Origin: Sophora flavescens
Lineage: Eukaryota > Streptophyta > Magnoliopsida > Fabales > Fabaceae
Assembly (NCBI GenBank): GCA_030762895.1
Contig: CM061063.1
Coordinates: 217,722,103-217,786,102, forward strand
Reading direction: 5' to 3'
DNA: 64,000 bases
A program made the position numbers and the translations under genes. Below are positions 1 to 11,955 of the stretch, piece by piece (positions within the stretch are counted from its first letter, which is position 1; each line of letters opens with the position of its first letter). The notes under the pieces were generated by a model. It ran no database searches, had not been told where the DNA came from, and was given only the letters and a program-made list of their open reading frames with translations.

Positions 1-212
1 TTTCCTTGCCACATTTTCTTTCCAATATTCACGATGTTTTCCATGTTTCACAACTGAGAAAAATATTTTCATGATCCATCTCATATAATTGAGCCCGATA
101 ATGTACAACTAAAAGAGAACTTGTCTTTTGAGACTTCGCCTATCTCGAATCGCGGATAAGATACTGAAGCAACTCAGAGGTAAACAAATTCCGTTAGTCA
201 AGGTCATCTGGA
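1..212 (+). pseudogene. 3' end of a Tekay-type gypsy pol (integrase C-terminus/chromodomain), fragment
   Basis: Nearly the same as 8290-8502, the end of pol in element A: the stretch encoding SLPHFLSNI followed by the chromodomain start around 180-212. Several substitutions and small indels break the frame. It belongs to a second element copy lying to the left of the window. At about 213 the homology to pol stops in the middle of the chromodomain, and the sequence continues, after a short filler, inside the LTR. The polypurine tract and roughly the first 1 kb of the LTR are therefore missing between this fragment and the LTR that follows. Confidence 0.85.
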
Positions 213-345
213 ATACCTCTTGATCATGTATTTGATCATTTATTTCAACTTTTTGGAAAGATGATCATGTATTTGAGCTTCTAGATACCTCTTGATCTTA
301 AATCTAAAGTCTTGGAAAGTTTTAAGATTTCTAGCCTATTTATCC

Positions 346-1060
346 TATGATGGTCGAACCTATGATGGTTGTGAACCTAGGATGTTTTGTTTTCATTTTC
401 CAATATGATCATGGACTTGAGCTCCATAATATATTTGGATGCTAAGTTTAAGAGAGTGGAAAGTTTAAAGATTTCTAGCCTATTTATCCTATGTTGGCCG
501 AACCTATGATGGTTGTGGACCTAGGATGTTTCGTTTTCATTTTCCAATATGATCATGGACTCAGCTCCTTAATACATTTGGATGCTAAGTCTAAGAGATT
601 GGAAAGTTTAAAGATTTCTAGCCTATTTCTCCTATGATGGCCGAACCTATGATGGTTGTGGACCTAGGATGTTTTGTTTTCGTTTTCCAATATGATCATG
701 GACTTCAGCTCCTTAATACATTTGGGTGCTAAGTCTAAGAGATGGGAAAGTTTAAAGATTTCTAGCCTATTTCTCCTAGGATGGCTGAACCTATGATGGT
801 TGTGGACCTAGGATGTTTTGTTTTAATTTTCCAATATGATCATGGACTTGAGCTCCTTAATACATTTGGGTGCTATGTCTAAGAGATTGGAAAGTTTAAA
901 GATTTCTAGCCTATTTACCTTATGATGGTCGAACCTAGTAGGTTGTGGACCTAGGAACTTTTGTTTTAATTTTCCAATATAATCATGAATTTAGACTTCT
1001 TGGTATATTTTAACGCTAAATCTAAGAGCTTAGAAGGGTTGGAAATTTCTAGCCTACTTA
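346..1060 (+). repeat. 144-bp tandem repeats in 5' LTR of A (5 copies)
   Basis: The start of the unit (CCTATGATGG, then CGAACC) recurs at about 346, 490, 633, 776 and 921, a period of 143-145 bp. Each unit runs through GGACCTAGGATGTTT, TTCCAATATGATCATGGA and GATTTCTAGCC. The 3' LTR has four copies of the same unit, so copy number has changed since insertion. Confidence 0.9.
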
Positions 1061-2559
1061 TACTAAAGAGGCCAAAACCCTAAGCATGGATTTAGTGGGA
1101 TTTTTGCTCTATCTTTGTAAAGTGAACCTCAGTTATCAACTCCTAACACTTAAGGATCATTAATCCATGAGTTGTATTTTTTTTTTGAAAACCTCTAACC
1201 CTATTTTATGCCATGGCCGAACTTATACCTTCTTGGTTTAGTGTTCTTGGTTAACTTTTAACTTGTGGTTTTGGGTTCATAAACCTAGACTTTCATCGCG
1301 GAGTAGACGAGGACATTCATAGTATACTTACTCAAGCATTACGTACCTTTACCTTCACAAAAGGTAAGAGGGGAAAGTCCGGGGATATTCAATAGCTATA
1401 TGCATGTGTGTACGTGGTTTGCTCGATTTATTTGAATATTGTAATTATATTGAATCAAAGTTGAATAATTTGTATACTTGAACTGTTGTGATAACTGTTT
1501 GAAGTTGATCCTTACTTGATATAAAGTGTTGTGAATCATATATGTTATGCACTATCATTAACTGTTATATTGTTGACTGAGATTATGATGATATTGATTG
1601 ATGTCTGAAAAGACCGACGTTAGTCGGTGCTCAACTAATCATATGATTGAAAGCCTAAATAAGCTACAAAGAGAACTTTGAAAGTAATGGTGTTCATTTT
1701 AAAATGTTCTTTAGTAAAGTATGTGTTTTGGAAAGTAAGTGATCTTACCCGTATTTATTCCGAAGGACAAAACTTTGGAACTTGTATTAAATAATTTCAA
1801 GTTAAAGGAAATTATTTTCTTACGAACTAAGTTTTTTTACAAGAGAAAACCATTTAGAAAATATGTGTTTTTACGGAAGGAAAAGCCTTTGGAAAATATT
1901 TGACATTAAATAGAGATGATTTTAAGAAAAGTATTTCAAGAGAAAATCGATTTCTTACAATAGTTTACAAATGTTTTTCCAATGAAACGATTTCCTGTAA
2001 AGAAATAATTTGGAAAATATTTCGTAACTTGGATGGGTTGCCGAGGTTTTATTTTGGTATTTGATTTTCACCGAACGAAAAGTAAGAACAGGTGAATCGA
2101 ATCTAGTTCGCGAGATGTCGCTTCTAGTATTCTATAATGTGCATGTTGATCTTTGATCCGTGTTAAGTATTGTGGACCGATAGTCTTAATCATGATGTTG
2201 TGGGCTAAGAGTCCTAATCTCGTTATTATGGACCAAGTGCCCTAATTACGTTGTTGTGGACTAAGAGTCCTAATTATTTGGAAATAAAACATGGGTAAGA
2301 TTGTAAGTCTTTTTCTATGACCACAAACCTTGACCGAGGCATCGGTCTTTTTCTATGACCACAAACCTTGACCGAGGCATCGATCTTAGGTGTTGTGATT
2401 GAGCACTCGAACTGTGTGTCCTGTGGTTGATGTTGAGTAATTTCAAGTGATGAAAATTATGAATGGTCGCTAGCTTTGAGCTTCGACAATGAATGAGATT
2501 GAACATAAAGAAAACATCTTGAACGAATATTTTTCTTCATGCATTTAGGCAGACGTGCC

Positions 2560-2805
2560 TCACAAAGTTAGTCACTTCGATGATGCCCAAGCAAGGGCTA
2601 TTAGTCACTTCATGATGCCTAGCCAGGGGCTACTAGCCACTTCGATGATATCCAAGCAGGACTATTAGTCACTTCGGTGATGTCCAAGCAGCGACTTTTA
2701 GTCACTTCGATGATGCATGCCAGGGGCTGTCATATAAGTCACGACGATGATGTCCAAACATGGACTTTAGTCACGACGGTGATGCCCAAGTGGGGCTTTG
2801 AGTTT
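2560..2805 (+). repeat. ~40-bp tandem array in 5' LTR of A
   Basis: Repeats of the form AGTCACTTCGATGATGCCC-AAGCAGGGGCTATT, about 35-41 bp long, with the last two copies changed to AGTCACGACG. The matching array in the 3' LTR is at about 11755-11955. Confidence 0.85.
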
Positions 2806-3313
2806 CATCAACTCTTAGAAAGATTAAAGGATCTCATGAGATTAAGTTTATAGAGTCGAATATTGAAGTGTCATACATAAATTTTATAAAAGCCGATTAT
2901 ACGGGTATGACACCTATTGATATGATACTTGTTGTTTTATCAATTAATATTTGATAAATGTTAATATGTTGATGTGAAGCATGTATCATGCATATGGTTA
3001 TTGTAATCTATCCATACATTGGTATCTCACTCTTGCATATCTTCTTGTTATTTCTCTTTGCTTTTCGGCACCGTTGTATATATATGAGTTTAGATGGATC
3101 CGAACATCCCATTGGTACCGCTTGAATCGAAGATGGAGATCTTTGATGATGCGGAGTGCGGGCGTGCGCAGATTCACCCCGGATCTACATCGGCTACCTA
3201 TCATGGACCGATAACCACGCTCGGAGAAGAATGGCGAGGGCGAACCATGTCGCAGAGTTCAAACAGTTGAGACAAGGAAGATTGCTCTCCACCCACCTTG
3301 GTACTACTTACAC

Positions 3314-3538
3314 GTGCTACAGATGAATGGACAGCTACATGACCACCCTCCTCTAGGGGTACCATTACCTGAGTCGAGCGCTTCACCGATCGAGGAGGAC
3401 CCCAAGGAGTACTTGGAGGATGAGCCCGTGTACCACGCCTTGGATCACGACGATGATCTTGATGAGGGTGGAGACATCGTGGAACCATCACCTGGGGTCT
3501 CTTCTTGTGGGAGTGTTCATGGTGAGTCTTCCTTTTAG
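3314..3538 (+). other. LTR-resident acidic reading frame, 5' LTR copy
   Basis: An open frame of 74 codons starting MNGQLHDHPPLG and ending GSVHGESSF, rich in Asp and Glu. It aligns with the C-terminal part of the frame at 12306-12770 and is shorter by 3, 12 and 60 nt in three places, all multiples of three. Similarity in the same frame continues upstream of this Met (IALHPPWYYLHVLQ). I recognise no family. It may be a real small protein encoded in the LTR or a chance frame. Confidence 0.4.
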
Positions 3539-3938
3539 TCGTTAGTAGTGGCACCTTAGGGGTGTATATTTTGTAGTATGTCTCGGCCCGACTGTATTTG
3601 GCTTCTTAGAGCCACCCGTTTGATGCGTGGTTCCAGACCCTCCCTCTATTTTGCTTTACTTAGTTTACAACTCGTTAACTTTATGTTTCATTACTCTTTT
3701 ATTAATGGCCATCCTGATCAGGCCTTAGTTTCTGGACTAAACTCTGAATCCCACTAGGATAGATTATATATATTTATATGATGTTTACATTTCTTTTTTT
3801 GAGTGTTCATCACTTACCCTTGTATTTTAGAATACTTATTAAGAAAATATCATTTACCAGAAGCAACCAGCAATTTAATTACTTTATTTTTTGCAACGTG
3901 TAACAAAGTGACGCCCCATTTCAGGGCGTCACAATTAG

Positions 3939-3951
3939 TGGTATCAGAGCT
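3939..3951 (+). other. Primer-binding site, initiator tRNA-Met type (element A)
   Basis: TGGTATCAGAGCT lies 5 nt after the LTR end. It is complementary to the 3' end of plant initiator tRNA-Met, the usual minus-strand primer of this retroelement group. B, C and D have the same core TGGTATCAGAG. Confidence 0.92.
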
Positions 3952-4029
3952 AGTCGAGTCTTTCGGGAATCTTTGGGGTTTAGGTCTGTTAGGTTGATGT
4001 TGTGTGTTCTCTAATTAAGACTTGATTGA

Positions 4030-4048
4030 ATTACTTCTTAGGAGTAAT
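4030..4048 (+). other. Leader hairpin of element A
   Basis: ATTACTTC-TTA-GGAGTAAT forms an 8-bp stem with one G.U pair and a 3-nt loop, 91 nt after the start of the primer site. Equivalent hairpins occur at the same distance in B and C and nearly the same distance in D. Inferred to be a packaging or dimerisation element of the genomic RNA. Confidence 0.55.
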
Positions 4049-4118
4049 GTGTAATAACCGTCGGGTTAGATTTTCCTTTTCTGGTTACCGTCTCATTGAT
4101 TGTGTCTTACATGTCAGT

Positions 4119-5211
4119 ATGGAACCAGGAAGTGCGCGCGGGCATGGTGGTCGTGGCAGAGGCAACGACAGGATGGACTTCTCCACCTACGCAATGGCTG
4201 ATATGGCTGCGGCAATTGATTTTCAGACTGCTATGATGGCTGCCCAGAACCAACAGGACCAGCTGAGGGCTGAACAAGCTGCAGAGGGAAAGCATCTGAA
4301 TGCTTTCAGACGTCAGAATCCATCACAGTTTGATGCAGTCGTGGATCCTATGAAAGCTGATATGTGGATCCAGGAGTTGGAAAAGTTCTTTGAGCTAGTT
4401 CATAGGCCCGAGGAAACAAAGGTGCCCTATGCAATTTTCCCAACTGGTAGGAGGTGCTGAGTACTGGTGGAAAGGCACCAGACAACTGTTAGAGGCTGAG
4501 CACTAAGCAATCACCTGGGGAGTATTTCGTAACAAGTGTCTAAATAAATACTTTCCTCATAGCTCTGACCGAGAAGAACCAAGAGTTCCCGAGTTTACGT
4601 CAACGAGACCCGACTTTGGGGAATATGCGGGAAGATTCGAATCACTTGTCAAATATTTCCGCTTCTTTCAGAACAACCCAAGCGAAGAATGGAAGTGTGA
4701 TAAGTTCGAAGGCGGACTGCGCTTCGAAATCAAGGATTCAGTGCTACCACTGGAAATCATGAACTTCCAAGCCTTAGTGGAAAAGTGCAGAAAAGTAGAA
4801 CTAATGCGGAGGGGACGAGACACCAAAGGGAATGTCAGGGGCCCTCTCATCCTAAGAGCCAATTTCATGGGCAGAACCGGAAATGGAAGCCGAACCGAGA
4901 GGAAGCCATACTACCAATCACCCAACAATAATCAAAGGCAACAAAGCAACATCGCTCCGGTACTTTGGGGGATCGGGACTAGATGCCAGAGGAACCAAAA
5001 TCAAGGCCAAGAGAGGAAGTGTTTTAAGTATGAAGATCCTAACCACCTGGTTGACACTTCCCCGATGAGAGGGACACGGTGTTTCAACTGTGATCGTTTA
5101 GGTCACTTGGCTAAAGACTGCAGAGCACAAAAGCGTGAGCCGCCTATCAACCACACCAGAGCCAACAAGTCGACTGCAAAAAGGAAGGGTGTATACGATG
5201 AGTGGAGCTGA
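4119..5211 (+). pseudogene. gag of element A (capsid/nucleocapsid), broken
   Basis: The start chosen is the ATG at 4119 (MEPGSARGHGGRGRG), because the gag of element C begins the same way (MEPAPEGG). The capsid region shows FDAVVDPMKADMWIQELEKF, AEYWWKGTRQLL and FRFFQNNP, typical of the retrotransposon gag domain. The nucleocapsid end has two CCHC knuckles: the second (CFNCDRLGHLAKDC, about 5081-5122) is intact, while the first has lost its second and fourth cysteines (CFKYEDPNHLVDTS). Breaks include a 1-nt insertion near 4440-4450, an in-frame stop near 4504 and a scrambled stretch at about 4560-4610. The product would form the virus-like particle and bind RNA; this copy cannot make it. Confidence 0.9.
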
Positions 5212-5649
5212 GGCATCAAACTCCGGCGGTCTCATGCAGGGTAAGTGTGACAAAGCTGGTAATCTTTTAACTGTACTTTTCGATTCGGGTGCAACACATT
5301 CTTTCATTTCAATGGATCGTGTGAAACTTCTAAGGTTACCTATTTCTTCCTTGCCATATAACCTGATTGTTTCAACCCCAACTGTTGAGCCAGTTACTGT
5401 AAATTCTGTGTGTTTGAACTGTTCTATCATTGTCCAAGATAGACATTTTCTTATAGACCTGATCTGTTTGCCTTTAATTCAATTAGATGCAATTTTAGGC
5501 ATGGATTGGCTATCTTACAACCATATCTTAATAGATTGTGCTCAGAAAACCTTAGTTTTTAGGGATGAGATTTCTGGATTGTTATCTGCTAGTCAGGTAA
5601 GGGCTCTTTGAAAGGGGGAGCACAAGGATACATGCTGCTGTTTTCCTAA
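5135..5649 (+). pseudogene. Retropepsin-like protease domain of element A pol
   Basis: The aspartic protease active site DSGATHSFIS is at about 5284-5313, followed by the conserved hydrophobic block LIQLDAILGMDWLSYN near 5476-5523. The domain would cleave the gag-pol polyprotein in the particle. The frame is open from 5135 to 5611 and is one step off the gag zinc-knuckle frame, so a frameshift lies in the overlap near 5140-5180. In element C the equivalent sequence continues gag in a single frame, which indicates the ancestor had one gag-pol frame. Confidence 0.88.
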
Positions 5650-6600
5650 GACGTTAAGAATGAGTTAGACTTAGAGGCCATCCCTGTCATCAATAAGTTT
5701 CCGGATGTTTTTCCTGAAGATTTACCTGAACTACCGCCTGTTCGAGATATCGAGTTCGCGGTTGATCTAGTTCCAGGTACTGGGCCAATCTCTATGGCGC
5801 CATACCATATGTCGCCATCGGAGCTAGAAACCTTGAAGGAAAAACTTGAGGAGCTGATGAGAAAGAAATTCGTTAGACCCAGTGTGCCACCATGGGGAGC
5901 CCCAGTCTTGTTAGTGAAAAAGAAGGATGGAACCTCTCGATTATGTGTGGATTTCCATCAGTTGAACAAGGTAACGATCAAGAACAAGTATCCGCTTCCA
6001 AGGATAGATGATTTAATGGATCAGTTGCGTGGAGCAACCATTTTCTCAAAGATAGATTTACGATCGTGCTACCATCAAATCCGTGTGAAGGCAGAGGATA
6101 TTCCTAAGACAGCGTTTGAACACGCTATGGCCATTATGAGTATCCGGTGATGCCTTTTGGAGTGACGAATGCTCCCCGCAATATCCATGGATTACATGAA
6201 TAGGATCTTTCGTCCTTACTTAGATAGGTTTGTCGTTGTCTTCATCGATGACATTATAATCTATTCCCCAAACATGGCAAAACATGCCAAACATCTCAAA
6301 GATTGTTCTTCAAACCTTGCGAGAGAAGCACCTTTACACGAAACCGGAAAAGTGTGAATTTTGGTTGGACCAAGTTCAATTTTTGGGTCATGTCATATCG
6401 CGTGAAGGAATTGTAGTGGACCCGCCGAAAGTGGGAAGCTTTTTTGAAATGGGAAAGACCAACAACGTAAAAGAGATCCGTAGTTTTGTGGGTTTTGGCT
6501 TTGGATGCTATAGGAGATTCATTGAAGGATTTTCCAAGATAGTAGGACCCTTACCCAGCTTAACTCGGAAAGATCAAGCGTTTACTGGACGAAGCATGTG
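5650..6600 (+). pseudogene. Reverse transcriptase domain of element A pol
   Basis: Starts with the pre-RT linker (FPDVFPEDLPELPP, then GPISMAPYHMSP) and continues through WGAPVLLVKKKDG, RLCVDFHQLNKVT, YPLPRIDDLMDQL and FSKIDLRSCYHQI. A frameshift near 6118 replaces the expected TAFRTRYGHYEY segment. The catalytic block FVVVFIDDIIIYS is at about 6226-6264 in another frame, followed by VQFLGHVIS and the connection to RNase H. The FIDD catalytic aspartates are kept, but the frame is broken at least twice, so the enzyme cannot be made from this copy. Confidence 0.92.
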
Positions 6601-7055
6601 AAGAAAGTTTCCAAGAGCTAAAGAAAAGGTTGACAACTTCACCTGTGTTGATATTACCTGATCCCAAGGAACATTTTGAGGTTTATTGTGACGCTTCACA
6701 TCAAGGGTTAGGCTGTGTGCTGATGCAGAACCAGAAAGTTGTAGCGTATGCTTTGAGGCAGTTGAAGATTCATGAAAGGAATTACCCTACACATGACTTG
6801 GAGTTAGCGGCAGTGGTCTTTGCATTGAAAATATGGAGGCATTATTTGTATGGAGCCACATTCAATGTCTTCAGCGATCACAAAAGTTTGAAGTATCTGT
6901 TCAACCTAAAGGAGTTGAACATGCGGCAGAGGCGTTGGTTGGAATTCTTGAAGGATTATGATTTCCAACTACAGTATCACCCTGGGAAGACAAATGTAGT
7001 GGCTTGTGCTCTAAGCATAAAGTCAATACATGCATCAGTGATGATGGTCAGATAG
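6601..7055 (+). pseudogene. RNase H domain of element A pol
   Basis: An open stretch from 6630 shows the three catalytic acidic positions in context: FEVYCDASHQGLG (Asp), HDLELAAVVFALKIW (Glu) and FNVFSDHKSLKYLF (Asp), followed by MRQRRWLEFLKDYDF. It degrades the RNA strand during reverse transcription. The expected end VVADALSR reads VVACALSI here. The frame closes at 7055, and 7056-7200 is a linker with stops. Confidence 0.92.
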
Positions 7056-7199
7056 CAGGATTTGTTGGGACAATTTTGGGATCTGAGTTTGTCAGTTGAG
7101 ATGTTTCCAGGAAAGCTTTGTTTAGGAAGGATCATGGTGTCCAACGGATTGATGGATCAAATAAGAGAAAATCAAGGGAGCGATTAGTACCTACAAGTA

Positions 7200-8138
7200 G
7201 AAAGAGAACTAGTGCGACAAGGAACATTGTCAGAGTTCAAGGAAGGAACAGATGGAATTTTGACCTCCGGTGAAAGGATTTATGTGCCAGATGATGTTGG
7301 GCTTAGAAAGTTGATTCTGGAGGAGGCTCACAAGAGTAAGTTGAGTTTGCATCCAGGAGCCACAAAGATGTATCAAGACCTCAAGAAGTTATACTGGTGG
7401 TATGGAATGAAGAGGGACGTAATGGAATACATTGCTTCATGTCTAGTATGTCAGAAGGCTAAGATTGAACACCAAAAGCCAGCCGGGATGCTACAATCTT
7501 TAGACATTCCAGAATGAAAATGAGATGGTATTTCAATGGACTTTCTGACCAGTTTGCCAAGGACTCAGAAGGGACATGAGGCTATATGGGTAATAGTGGA
7601 TCGACTGACCAAGTCAGCTCACTTCTTACCTATTAGTATGAAGTACCCGATAAAAAGGTTGACTCAATTGTACATTGATGAGATTGCCAGATTGCACGGT
7701 ATACCTTCGAGTATCATTTCGGATCGTGATCCAAGGTTCACGTCAGAGTTCTGGAAAGGACTACAAAACTCATTAGGAACGAAACTCAAACTGAGTTCTG
7801 CCTATCATCCACAAACTGATGGACAATCAGAAAGGGTGATTTAGTCACTGGAAGATTTGCTGAGAGCGTGTGTGATGGAATACACTGGGAACTGGGATGA
7901 ATTTCTACCACTGAGAGAGTTCACTTACAACAACAGTTTCCATTCAAGCATAGGAATGGCACCTTACGAAGCTCTATATGGTAGATGGTGCAAAACACCT
8001 CTATGTTGGCACCAGGATGGAGAAAGTTTGTTGTTAGGACCAGAGATTGTGCAGCAGACAAATAAAAAAGGTGAAGATGATTCGGGAAAAAATACTGACA
8101 ACTCAAAGTCGAGAGAAAGTTATGGCGACAAGAGATGA
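7200..8138 (+). pseudogene. Integrase of element A pol (zinc finger and DDE core)
   Basis: The HHCC zinc-binding region is at about 7320-7480 (HKSKLSLHPGATKMY, CLVCQKAK). The DDE core follows: Asp in AIWVIVDRLTKSAHF, Asp in IISDRDPRFTSEFW, and Glu in AYHPQTDGQSERV, so all three catalytic residues are present. A stop at 7842-7844 sits where family members have Gln (CAG to TAG). The frame resumes with SLEDLLRACV and SSIGMAPYEALYGR, then has a local double frameshift between about 8060 and 8115 and a stop at 8136-8138. Confidence 0.92.
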
Positions 8139-8580
8139 CGACCTCTTGTGTTTGAGGAAGGCGAGCATGTGTTTTTGAGAGTCACGCCTACGACTGGGAT
8201 TGGCAGAGTAATTAAATCTAGAAAGCTCACTCCCAAATTCATGGGACCAAACCAAATCCTTCGTCGTGTAGGTCCAGTAGCCTATAAAATTTCCTTGCCA
8301 CATTTTCTTTCCAATATTTACGATGTTTTCCATGTTTATCAACTGAGAAAATATGTTCATGATCCATCTCATATAATTGAGCCCGATAATGTACAATTAA
8401 AAGAGAACTTGTCTTTTGAGACTCTCCTGCATTTCAATCGCGGATATGATGACGAAGCAGCTCAGAGGTAAAAAAATTCCATTAGTCAAGGTCATCTGGA
8501 ATGACACAACCAGAGAAGCTACTTGGGACATCGAGGACAAGATGAAATTGTAATACCCTGAGTTATTTCAAGGTACGTAA
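8139..8580 (+). pseudogene. Integrase C-terminal domain and chromodomain-like tail of element A
   Basis: VFEEGEHVFLRVTPTTG, KLTPKFMGPNQILRRVG and DVFHVYQLRKYVHDPSH form the integrase C-terminal (GPY/F-type) domain. After a frame change near 8440-8468, the chromodomain-like segment reads LRGKKIPLVKVIWN, EATWDIEDKM, then a stop before YPELFQGT and the pol stop at 8578. Chromodomains of this clade direct integration to marked chromatin. A nearly identical end lies at 1-212. Confidence 0.88.
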
Positions 8581-8615
8581 TTTCGAGGACGAAATTCTTT
8601 TTAGAGGGGTAGTAT
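8579..8615 (+). other. Pre-LTR hairpin and polypurine tract of element A
   Basis: AATTTCG-AGGA-CGAAATT (8579-8596) is a perfect 7-bp stem with an AGGA tetraloop and overlaps the pol stop codon TAA. It is followed by TTAGAGGGGTAG, the probable plus-strand priming tract, and then the LTR at 8616. Exactly 19 nt separate hairpin and LTR. Confidence 0.7.
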
Positions 8616-9212
8616 TGTAACGCTCCGATTTGTGTCTTTCTTTAGCAGTAAATACATGTGTATATGTATTAATTTTTGATAAAATCCAAAGAGTGATTTT
8701 AAATAAACTAAAATCATTTTCTTATGTTCTTTTACCGTAGGAAGTCACGGTTAAAATTTTCGGTTGAAAATTCAGACGAAAGCCGGTCTACATTTTCACT
8801 GTCGGTAAAAGTTTACTGAGCAAAAAACCTAATTTTGAACCGTGAACAAAACGGTTAGTGGTTTTGTGATGTTTTGTATGATATTGGAATTTTTCAAAAA
8901 TTTGAGTTCGGAAATAAAATATAATATTTATTCCTGGTGAAATACGATCGGAAACTTGAACCGGTTACGCAATGGAGTAGAGTAGGGAGCACAAAAGTGA
9001 TGAGGTGACATGTGAGAGTGAGGTGACTTACTATGGGGATGGCCTAAGTCACATTCTAAAAAGTGGTCATGATGACACTTTTTGAATTATAACATATTAT
9101 GTTAAAAACCCATTTTTCTCTCTCTTCTTCAACCAAACAAGGCATAAGCCAAAACTTGGCCATAAAGACTTGCTTCTCCCTCTCCCTTTCATGACACTCT
9201 CACCCCTCCTTC

Positions 9213-9220
9213 TATAAATA
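9213..9220 (+). promoter_or_regulatory. Probable LTR promoter TATA box (element A)
   Basis: TATAAATA about 600 bp into the LTR, followed by a CT-rich stretch (CTTCTTCTTCTTCTCC) like plant transcription start regions. Elements C (29822, 35939) and A have the same layout. Confidence 0.6.
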
Positions 9221-9720
9221 CCCACTTCATTTCATCTCTTCCATTTTTCTTCTTCTTCTTCTCCATTCTTACTTCAAAACTTCAAACACTTAAAGTTTTC
9301 ATTTTTACTTAGTTTCAAGCTTCAAGTTCTTCATACTTTTCTTTCTATTTTCAAGGGTAACACTCTCATACTCTTATATTTCAAGTTTTACACTTATATC
9401 ATGAGTTTACTTTATGTCTTCTTAAAATGTTCTTAAAGCTCTTTTAACCTCTAAAATCTCTAGAAAATGGTAGAAAACTCCATTTCAGTTGAAACCAATT
9501 TCTATGGACTTCTATTAATCTCCTCTTTCATATTCTAAGAGCTTGTACCAAACAAACATCTCTAACATATATTTCCAAGGATGGCCGAAACTATGTATTA
9601 ATGGCCTCGGAAGTTTTGTTTCAACTTTTGGAAAGATGATCATGTATTTGAGCTTCTAGATACCTCTTGATCTTAAATCTAAAGTCTTGAAAAGTTTGGA
9701 AATTTCTAACCTATTCATCC

Positions 9721-10290
9721 TATGATGGCCGAACCTAGTAGGTTGTGGACCTAGGATGTTTAGTTTTCATTTTCCAATATGATCATGGACTTGAGCTCCT
9801 TAATACATTTGGATGCTAAGTCTAAGAGATTGGAAAGTTTAAAAATTTCTAGCCTATTTATCCTATGATGGCCGAACCTATGATGGTTGTGAACCTAGGA
9901 TGTTTTGTTTTCATTTTCCAATATGATCATGGACTTGAGCTCCTTAATACATTTGGATGCTAAGTCTAAGAGATTGGAAAGTTTAAAGATTTCTAGCCTA
10001 TTTCTCCTATGATGGCCGAACCTATGATGGTTGTGACCCTAGAATGTTTTGTTTTCATTTTACAATATGATCATGGACTTAAGCTCCTTAACACATTTGG
10101 ATTCTAAGTCTAAGAGATTGGAAAGTTCAAAGATTTCTAGCCTATTTATCCTATGATGGCCGAACCTATGATGGTTGTGAACCTTGGATGTTTTGTTTTC
10201 TTTTTCCAATATGATCATGAATTTAGACTTCTTGGTATCTTTTAACGCTAAATCTAAGAGCTTAGAAGGGTTGGAAATTTCTAGCCTACT
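9721..10290 (+). repeat. 144-bp tandem repeats in 3' LTR of A (4 copies)
   Basis: Unit starts at about 9721, 9864, 10008 and 10152, a period of 143-144 bp. The 5' LTR has five. Related but diverged units occur in the LTRs of element C near 30700-30960. Confidence 0.9.
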
Positions 10291-11754
10291 TTACTAAAAA
10301 GGCCAAAACCCTAAGCATGGATTTAGTGGGATTTTTGCTCTATCTTTGCAAAATGAACCTTAGTTATGAACTCCTAACACTTAAGGATCATTAATCCATG
10401 AGTTGTATTTTTTTTTTTTGAAAACCTCTAACCCTATTTTATGCCATGGCCGAACCTATACCTTCTTGATTTAGTGTTCTTGGTTAACTTTTAACTTGTG
10501 GTTTTGGGTTCATAAACCTAGACTTTCGTCGCGGAGTAGACGAGGACATTCGTAGTACACTTCCTCAAGCATCACATACCTTTACCTTCACAAAAGGTAA
10601 GAGGGGAAAGTCTGGGGGATATTCGTGCATGTTTGTATGTGGTTTGCTCGATTTATTTGAATATTGTAATTATATTGAATCAAAGTTTAATGATTTGTAT
10701 ACTTGAACTGTTGTGATAACTGTTTAAAGTTGATCCTTACTTGATTTAAAGTGTTGTGAATCATATATGTTATGAACTGTCATTAACTGTTATATTGTTG
10801 ACTGAGATTATGATGATATTTATTGATGTCTGAAAAGCCTGACGTTAGTCGGTACTCAACTAATCATATGATTAAAAGCCTAATAAGCTACAAAGAGAAC
10901 TTTGAAAGTAATGGTGTTCATTTTAAAATGTTCTTTAGTAAAGTATGTGTTTTGGAAAGTAAGTGATCTTACCTGTATTTATTCCGGAAGGATAAAACTT
11001 TGGAACTTGTGTTAATAATTTCAAGTTAAAGGAAATTATTTTCTTACGAACTAAGTTTTTGTACAAGAGAAAATCATTTAGAAAATGTGTTTTTACGGAA
11101 GGAAAAGCCTTTGGAAAATATTTGACCTTAAATAGAGATGATTTTAAGAAAAGGATTTCAAGAGAAAATGGATTTCTTATAATAGTTTACAAACGTTTTT
11201 CCAATGAAAAGATTTCCTGTAAAGGAATAATTTCGAAAATATTCTGGTAACTTGGATGGGTTACCGAGGTTTTATTTTGGTATTTGATTTTCACTAAACG
11301 AAAAGTAAGAACAGGTGAAATCGAATCTAGTTCGCGAGACGTCGCTTCTAGTATTCTATAATGTGCATGTTGATCTTTGATCCGTGTTATGTATTGTGGA
11401 CTGAGAGTCTTAATCATGATGTAGTGGGCTAAGAGTCCTAATCTCGTTATTATGGACCAAGTGTCCTAATTACGTTGTTGTGGGCTAAGAGTCCTAATCA
11501 TGTTGAAATAAAACATGGGTAAGATTGTAAGTCTTTTTCTATGACCACAAATCTTGACTGAGGCATCGGTCTTAGGTGTTGTGATTGAGCACTCAGACTG
11601 CGTGTCATGTGTTGATGTTGAGTAATTTCAAGTGATGAAAATTATGAATGGTCTTTATCTTTGAGCTTCGACAATGAATGAGATTGAACACAAAGAAAAC
11701 ATTTTGAAAGAATGTTTTTCTTCATGCATTTAGGCAGACGTGCCTCACACGTTA

Positions 11755-11955
11755 GTCACTTCGGTAATGCCCAAGAAGGGGCTATTAGTTAGTTCGGTGA
11801 TGTCCAAGCAGGGACCATTAGTCACTTCGGTGATGTCCAAGCAGGGACTTTTAGTCACTTCGATGATGCCCAAGCAGGGGTTGTCATATAAGTCACGACG
11901 GTGATGTCCAAACAGGGACTTTAGTCACGACGGTGATGGCCAAGTGGGGGCTTTG
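11755..11955 (+). repeat. ~40-bp tandem array in 3' LTR of A
   Basis: Copies of TAGTCACTTCGGTGATGTCC-AAGCAGGGAC, ending with the AGTCACGACGGTGATG variant. Same array as 2560-2805. Confidence 0.85.

Larger units (their letters stand above)
242..3933 (+). repeat. 5' LTR of element A, left-truncated
   Basis: Matches the 3' LTR from about 9623 to 13226 with substitutions and indels. It ends in GGGCGTCACA directly before the leader and primer site. It lacks roughly the first 1 kb, including the TATA-containing part at 9213. It contains five copies of a 144-bp tandem unit, a ~40-bp array, and a shortened copy of the acidic reading frame described for the 3' LTR. Confidence 0.9.

Noticed and set aside
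3939..3951. Possible tRNA gene near TGGTATCAGAGC
   Set aside because: Only the short complement of the initiator tRNA 3' end is present, next to an LTR. It is a primer-binding site, and no cloverleaf follows.
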